This document shows, piece after piece, positions 59,931 to 64,000 of a DNA stretch of 64,000 nucleotides. This DNA is from CAXSBR01 sp964252015. Lineage in GTDB: Bacteria; Actinomycetota; Actinomycetes; Mycobacteriales; Jatrophihabitantaceae. The position numbers were made by a program, and so were the translations under genes. The notes under the pieces were generated by a model. The model saw nothing but the letters and a program-made list of their open reading frames with translations, had not been told where the DNA came from and ran no database searches. Every line of letters starts with the position of its first letter. Within the stretch, counting starts at the first letter, position 1. The stretch is taken from the NCBI GenBank assembly GCA_964252015.1, contig CAXULW010000007.1:101429-165428 (forward strand), in the 5' to 3' direction.

Positions 59931-60816
59931 CACGATGCCGGATGCCGTGGCCGGCGACGGGGCACCGGGCAAGTTGCAACCGTCGGGTCCCGGCAACGGT
60001 AAGTGGCGCAGCAAGGCGTTTGCCTACCTGATGCTGAGCGTCGTCGCGCTGATCGCGCTGATCCCGTTCATCTGGACGTTATCGAGTTCGGTCAAGTCGA
60101 TCGACACCATCTTCAACGACCCGTGGCAGGTGATCCCGCCGCACCCGCAGTGGTCGAACTACAGCAACCTCTGGCACGAACTGCCACTGGGGCGCTGGAT
60201 CTTCAACTCGACCTACATCGTCATCCTGGCCATTGCCGGTCGCCTGGTGTTCACGTCCATGGCCGCGTACGCCTTTGCCCGGCTGCGGTTCCCGGGCCGG
60301 GACTACATCTTCTATGCCTTCCTGACCGCGTTGATGATCCCGGACGAGGTCACGCTCGTGCCCGGGTTCGTGCTGATCCGCCAGTTGGGTTGGTACAACA
60401 GTCACCTGGCACTGATCGTGCCCAAGCTGAGCGACGCGTTCGCCATTTTCCTGCTGCGGCAGTTCTTCATGTCCATCCCGCGCGAACTCGAAGACGCCGC
60501 CCGCATCGACGGGGCCAGTTACTTCAAGGTCTTCACTGCTATCGTCCTGCCGCTGTCGAAATCGGCGCTGGCCGTCGTCGCCGTCCTCGGCTTCATGGAC
60601 GTGTGGAACGCCTTCCTGTGGCCGCTGGTGATGATCGATTCGACCAGCAAGTTCACGTTGCCGGTCGGCCTGCAGTTCCTGAACTCCGCGCACAGTACGG
60701 ACTGGCCGACCCTCATGGCCGGCAACGTCATCGGCCTGGTGCCGGTGGTGGTCGTGTATCTGGCCGCCCAGAAGTACTTCATCGAAGGCATCACAATGAG
60801 CGGCCTGAAGGGCTGA
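59917..60816 (+). CDS. carbohydrate ABC transporter permease, MalG type
   Basis: The 299-residue permease pairs with the MalF-type subunit. It has six spans, the AYAFARLRFPGRD stretch, and the EAA-like loop LEDAARIDGASYFKVFTAIVLPL. It ends FIEGITMSGLKG, the standard MalG terminus. The importer has no ATPase gene nearby, so it probably uses a shared one. Confidence 0.94.
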   Translation: MTSADTMPDAVAGDGAPGKLQPSGPGNGKWRSKAFAYLMLSVVALIALIPFIWTLSSSVKSIDTIFNDPWQVIPPHPQWSNYSNLWHELPLGRWIFNSTYIVILAIAGRLVFTSMAAYAFARLRFPGRDYIFYAFLTALMIPDEVTLVPGFVLIRQLGWYNSHLALIVPKLSDAFAIFLLRQFFMSIPRELEDAARIDGASYFKVFTAIVLPLSKSALAVVAVLGFMDVWNAFLWPLVMIDSTSKFTLPVGLQFLNSAHSTDWPTLMAGNVIGLVPVVVVYLAAQKYFIEGITMSGLKG

Positions 60817-60864
60817 CCGTTCCCGTCCGTCTCTCACCTCTTCTGTTTGGAAAGGCTCATCTCG

Positions 60865-61908
60865 ATGTCCGTCGTCGTCCGGTTCACCGCCCCGCACACC
60901 GCTGACGTTCATCCGCTGGACGAGCCGCCCTTGGAGCCCGGTCAGGTCCGGGTCCGCACGATCTACTCCGGCATCTCCGCCGGCACGGAACTCACCGCCT
61001 ACCGCGGCTCGAATCCCTACCTGACCAAGCGCTGGGATGAAGACTCGCGGATGTTCGTCGACGGTGAGCACAGCTTCGAGTACCCGATCGAGGGCTGGGG
61101 TTACGAGGAAGTCGGCCGCGTGGCCGAGGTGGGCGACGGCGTCGACGGGGTCGTCGTCGGTGACGTCATCTTCGGCACCTGGGGGCACAAGAGCAGTGCG
61201 CGGCTGTCGGCCGAATACGCGAGCAAGCGGATCATGCCGCCCGGCGCCGACCCGATCATCGGCATCTTCGCCCACATCGGAGCCATTGCCCTGAACTCGG
61301 TGCTCGATGCGAATATCCACGTCGGGGAAAACGTCGCCGTGTTCGGCCAGGGCGTGCCGGGGCAGATCGTCGCCCAGCTCGCGCGCCTGAACGGGGCCGA
61401 GGTCATCGCCGTCGACGCCATCGCGGCGCGGCTGGAGCTGTCGGCCAAGCTTGGTGCGGCACACACCGTCAACGTCACCGACGGTGGCTCGGCCGCCGGG
61501 CGGATCAAGCGGCTGACCGACGGTCGCGGCGCCGACGTATCCATCGAGATCAGCGGGGTGTATGCGGCGCTGAACGAAGCGATCAAGGCCACGGCCTACA
61601 ACAGCAAGGTGATCTGCTCCGGTTTCTTTCAAGGCGGTGGCACCCCGCTCGTGCTCGGCGAGGAATTCCACCACAACCGCATCGACATCGTCTGCTCCCA
61701 GATCTCCGGTGTCAGTCCGACTCTGCAACACCGTTGGAACGAGCTGCGCCTGCAGCGCACCGTCATCGAACTGGCCGCGGCTGGCCGCATCGACCTGCCC
61801 AGTCTGATCAGCCACCGCATGCCGATCGAGCAGGCGCCCGAGGCGTTCGAACTGCTCGATTACCGCGCCGACGAAGCCGTCCAGGTCGTCCTGACCTTCG
61901 ACGAATAA
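60865..61908 (+). CDS. MDR-family dehydrogenase (zinc-type alcohol dehydrogenase-like)
   Basis: The 347-residue medium-chain dehydrogenase has YSGISAGTELTAYRG where classic enzymes have CGTD, and no structural-zinc cysteine cluster. The nucleotide-binding part reads VAVFGQGVPGQIVAQLARLNGAEVIAVDA, consistent with NAD. It resembles a branch that oxidises sugars or inositol-type alcohols, and the missing cysteine suggests that a catalytic zinc may be absent. It lies 48 bases after the permease gene and 35 before a second TIM barrel. Start ATG 60865 has AAAGG upstream. Substrate is unknown. Confidence 0.88.
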   Translation: MSVVVRFTAPHTADVHPLDEPPLEPGQVRVRTIYSGISAGTELTAYRGSNPYLTKRWDEDSRMFVDGEHSFEYPIEGWGYEEVGRVAEVGDGVDGVVVGDVIFGTWGHKSSARLSAEYASKRIMPPGADPIIGIFAHIGAIALNSVLDANIHVGENVAVFGQGVPGQIVAQLARLNGAEVIAVDAIAARLELSAKLGAAHTVNVTDGGSAAGRIKRLTDGRGADVSIEISGVYAALNEAIKATAYNSKVICSGFFQGGGTPLVLGEEFHHNRIDIVCSQISGVSPTLQHRWNELRLQRTVIELAAAGRIDLPSLISHRMPIEQAPEAFELLDYRADEAVQVVLTFDE

Positions 61909-61943
61909 GACCGCACCCTTAGCCGAGAGGAACGTTCCCAGCC

Positions 61944-62744
61944 ATGGCCCGCCAGCTCAAATTGTCCGCGCAGGAGCACATGCTGCACGGGGAGAACCTG
62001 ATCGAGAAATGGGAGTTCGCCCAGTCGGTCGGCTTCGACGGCATTGAGTTGCTCGGCGGCGGTGGCGGCACATTCCGCGCTCGGTTGCCCGAATTACGGG
62101 CCGCCCGCGACGCCGGCGTTCCGTTGCCGACCGTGTGCGTGGCCATGGACCACTTCCTCGGTGACTTCGACGCCGACAAACGGGCCAGCGCCATCGACGG
62201 CATCAAGGAATTGATCTCGGTCATGGTGGAGATCGGCGGGTTTGGCGCGATCACGCCGGCGGCGTTCGGCCTGTTTTCGCGAGCGTTACCGCCGTTCACC
62301 CCGCCGCGCTCGGACGAGGAGACCCACGACGTGGTGCTGGCCGGTCTGACCGAGATCGGTGAGCATGCGCAACGCGAGGGCGGCATCGTCCTGCTCGAAC
62401 CGCTGAACCGGTTCGAGGATTACATGGTGAACACGCTGGCCCAGGGGATCGAGTACGTGCAGGAGACCGGGCTGGACTCGGTGCGGATAATCGGTGACTT
62501 CTTCCACATGAACATCGAGGAACTGGACCTGGTCCAGTCGGTGCGGGCCGCGGCGCCGTATATCGCGCACATGCAGCTAGGCGACTCCAGCCGGTTGGAG
62601 CCGGGCACCGGGCACGTCGACTTCGCCGGACCCATCGACGCGTTGGCCGAGGCCGGCTACGACGGCTGGTACGCGATGGAATGTGGACTTTCCGGCGACC
62701 CGGCCGTCGTCCTGCCGAAAGTTTCCGCGTTCCTACGGGGCTGA
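61944..62744 (+). CDS. sugar phosphate isomerase/epimerase-like TIM barrel protein (second)
   Basis: This 266-residue protein is in the same superfamily as the product of 56616-57536 but clearly distinct. Metal ligands appear as Glu in IVLLEPLNRFEDYM, Asp/His in IIGDFFHMNIEE, His in AHMQLGDSSRLEPG, and Glu in YAMECGLSGD. The EPLNR and GDFFHMN motifs resemble D-tagatose/hydroxypyruvate/inosose-type enzymes. It follows the MDR dehydrogenase. The reaction is unknown; epimerisation or isomerisation of a keto-sugar would fit the neighbours. Confidence 0.9.
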   Translation: MARQLKLSAQEHMLHGENLIEKWEFAQSVGFDGIELLGGGGGTFRARLPELRAARDAGVPLPTVCVAMDHFLGDFDADKRASAIDGIKELISVMVEIGGFGAITPAAFGLFSRALPPFTPPRSDEETHDVVLAGLTEIGEHAQREGGIVLLEPLNRFEDYMVNTLAQGIEYVQETGLDSVRIIGDFFHMNIEELDLVQSVRAAAPYIAHMQLGDSSRLEPGTGHVDFAGPIDALAEAGYDGWYAMECGLSGDPAVVLPKVSAFLRG

Positions 62745-62776
62745 CGAGCGTCGCGGTTCGGCGGCGGGACTACGTG

Positions 62777-63874
62777 ATGCGGCGCGCGAGTCGGTGGGCG
62801 GCAGCGGTGTTGCTGCTGTCGCTGCTGGCCGGTTGCAGCGGCTCCGGCTCTCACGCGGCTGCGTCGAGCCCGTCCACGGCTGCCGTCCAGACCGTGATAC
62901 CGAGTTCCGCTTCGGCGTCCGCCTTGCCGACGGGTCGGCCCACCCCCGCCGTGGGTCGCTCGGCGCGAACATTCGTCAACCCGGTGTTTCGCGCCGACTT
63001 CCCCGACCCCGGCATCCTTCGGGTCGGAAGCCTCTACTACGCCTACAGCACCAACTCGGCTGCGGCCAACGTTCCGGTGATGACGTCGCCCGACCTGGTC
63101 ACCTGGACCCCGCGCGGTGACGCCATGCCGCACCTCGACGCGTTGTGGACGACCAAGAACGACACCTGGGCGCCCGAGGTCATCCAGATCGGGTCTGGAT
63201 TCGTCCTCTTCTACACCGCGCCTGACACCGGCACGGGAACGCAATGCATCGGCCGGGCCGTCTCGACCTCGCCGCTCGGACCGTTCGTGGACACGCACGA
63301 TGACGCCATCGTCTGCCAGAACGAGAAGGGTGGTTCGATCGACCCGTCCCCGTTCCGCGCGCTCGACGGTCAGCTGTACTTGTTGTGGAAGAACGACGGA
63401 AACTGCTGCGGGTACGACGTCGACCTGTGGTCACAGCGGTTGTCCGCCGACGGCCTGAATCTCGTCGGCGCGCCGCAGATCGTCCTCGAGAAGACGAAAC
63501 CCTGGCAGGGCAAGCTGATCGAGGGCCCGGAGATGGTCTATCACGGCGGGTCGTACTGGTTGTTCTACGCCGCTAACGATTACGCCAGCGCTCGTTACGC
63601 CGAGGGCGTGGCCCGTTGTCGGGGACCGGTCGGCCCGTGCATCGACTCGTCCGGGCCGATTCTGACGTCGACGGCGGCCGCGCGCGGTCCGGGTCACGCG
63701 TTCATCGTGACCACCCCCTCAGGACAGACCTGGATGGCCTTCCACGCGTGGGCCGCTGGTCACGTCGGTGATGACGTCCCCGGACGGCAATTGTGGCTGA
63801 CGCGGCTGTCGTGGGGTTTGCACGGTCCTGTTCCCGCGCGTCCTTCTTCCGCTCGGCAGCAGGTTCCTCGTTGA
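62777..63874 (+). CDS. GH43-like arabinan/xylan-acting secreted lipoprotein
   Basis: The 365-residue product has a signal peptide (RWAAAVLLLSLLAGCS) with lipobox LAGC, a Ser/Ala-rich linker, and a five-bladed beta-propeller of GH43 type. The general base is in DFPDPGIL. NDTWAPEVIQIGSGFVLFYTA follows, and the acid Glu is in LIEGPEMVYHGGSYWLFYA. Such enzymes release arabinose or xylose from polysaccharides; the exact bond is not readable here. It is 32 bases downstream of the ROK-controlled operon, so it may be its extracellular enzyme. Start ATG 62777 (GTG 62774 possible). Confidence 0.88.
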   Translation: MRRASRWAAAVLLLSLLAGCSGSGSHAAASSPSTAAVQTVIPSSASASALPTGRPTPAVGRSARTFVNPVFRADFPDPGILRVGSLYYAYSTNSAAANVPVMTSPDLVTWTPRGDAMPHLDALWTTKNDTWAPEVIQIGSGFVLFYTAPDTGTGTQCIGRAVSTSPLGPFVDTHDDAIVCQNEKGGSIDPSPFRALDGQLYLLWKNDGNCCGYDVDLWSQRLSADGLNLVGAPQIVLEKTKPWQGKLIEGPEMVYHGGSYWLFYAANDYASARYAEGVARCRGPVGPCIDSSGPILTSTAAARGPGHAFIVTTPSGQTWMAFHAWAAGHVGDDVPGRQLWLTRLSWGLHGPVPARPSSARQQVPR

Positions 63875-63891
63875 CGCTGGGTATAGCAGAT

Positions 63892-64000
63892 CAAAGTCAC
63901 GGGGCGCATCGACGATCGAGTTGGTCTCTGGGCTGCTTTGGTCGACGGCTTGCGGTCTTGTTGGGCAAAGTCAAGGGCGGCATCGACGAGGGAGTTTGGT
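63892..64000 (+). repeat. imperfect direct repeat at the right edge
   Basis: CAAAGTCACGGG...CATCGACGATCGAGTTGGT (from 63892) recurs as CAAAGTCAAGGG...CATCGACGAGGGAGTTTGGT (from 63966), a period of 74, with the second copy cut by the window end. No gene is evident from 63875 onward. Confidence 0.65.

Overview
The window is a 64 kb piece of a high-GC actinomycete chromosome (Actinomycetia). The evidence is a SepH (DUF3071) cell-division gene, a groEL without groES preceded by two CIRCE operators, an XPB-type helicase, many GTG starts and 4-base gene overlaps, and a gene order from the XPB helicase to serC that resembles the mycobacterial region Rv0861c-Rv0884c. The futalosine-pathway menaquinone genes mqnB and mqnD argue against a mycobacterium or corynebacterium and fit a Frankia/Nakamurella/Geodermatophilus-like relative, but the genus cannot be named. 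A 100-N scaffold gap (30397-30496) shows that this is a draft assembly. I saw no prophage, insertion sequence, CRISPR array, tRNA or rRNA.

Layout. 1-2.8 kb: end of a cold-shock gene, a small monooxygenase-like gene, a 74-bp tandem repeat, then CIRCE-controlled groEL. 2.8-10.4 kb: a Pro/Gln/Tyr-rich membrane-anchored protein, a MatC-like carrier, guanine deaminase, a DUF4184 membrane protein, a 2-hydroxyacid dehydrogenase and two divergent glycosyltransferases. 10.4-19.7 kb, all minus strand: a beta-galactoside locus (galE, galK, a DeoR regulator, sugar-binding lipoprotein, two ABC permeases, GH2 beta-galactosidase). 19.8-30.2 kb: Na+/H+ antiporter with a UBP zinc finger, XPB helicase, a P-loop kinase, acetyltransferases, FKBP isomerase, a helicase-associated protein, a MOSC protein, a DUF3817 protein and a cold-shock protein. 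30.2-30.6 kb: repeats, a hexanucleotide microsatellite and the gap.

30.6-40.6 kb: nucleoside hydrolase; a minus-strand operon of MFS transporter, DUF2771 lipoprotein, mqnB and mqnD; DUF3027 and DUF2530 proteins; MarR regulator and MFS exporter; a small gene without a normal start; a SpoU-type RNA methyltransferase; a small GNAT protein. 40.7-53.9 kb: heterodimeric ABC exporter, small lipoprotein, VOC protein, SAM methyltransferase, sepH, serC, ltrA, a TetR-controlled hydrolase, a cation antiporter and a secreted amidase. 54-63.9 kb: a ROK-regulated carbohydrate locus with a Gfo/Idh oxidoreductase, two xylose-isomerase-like TIM barrels, an ABC importer, an MDR dehydrogenase and a GH43-like lipoprotein.

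How the genes work together. The two sugar loci each encode a binding protein and two permeases but no ATPase, so both probably borrow a shared MsiK-type ATPase. The galactoside locus supplies uptake, hydrolysis, galactokinase and epimerase but no galT. The ROK locus couples uptake to an oxidation/isomerisation route of unknown substrate. The most unusual signals are several genes whose conserved N-termini extend upstream of any ATG, GTG or TTG. Two of these can start at a CTG that overlaps the previous stop as CTGA (27485-27488 and 46250-46253). A second unusual signal is a pair of dispersed hairpins (25024-25074 and 40642-40692) whose stems differ by compensating base changes.
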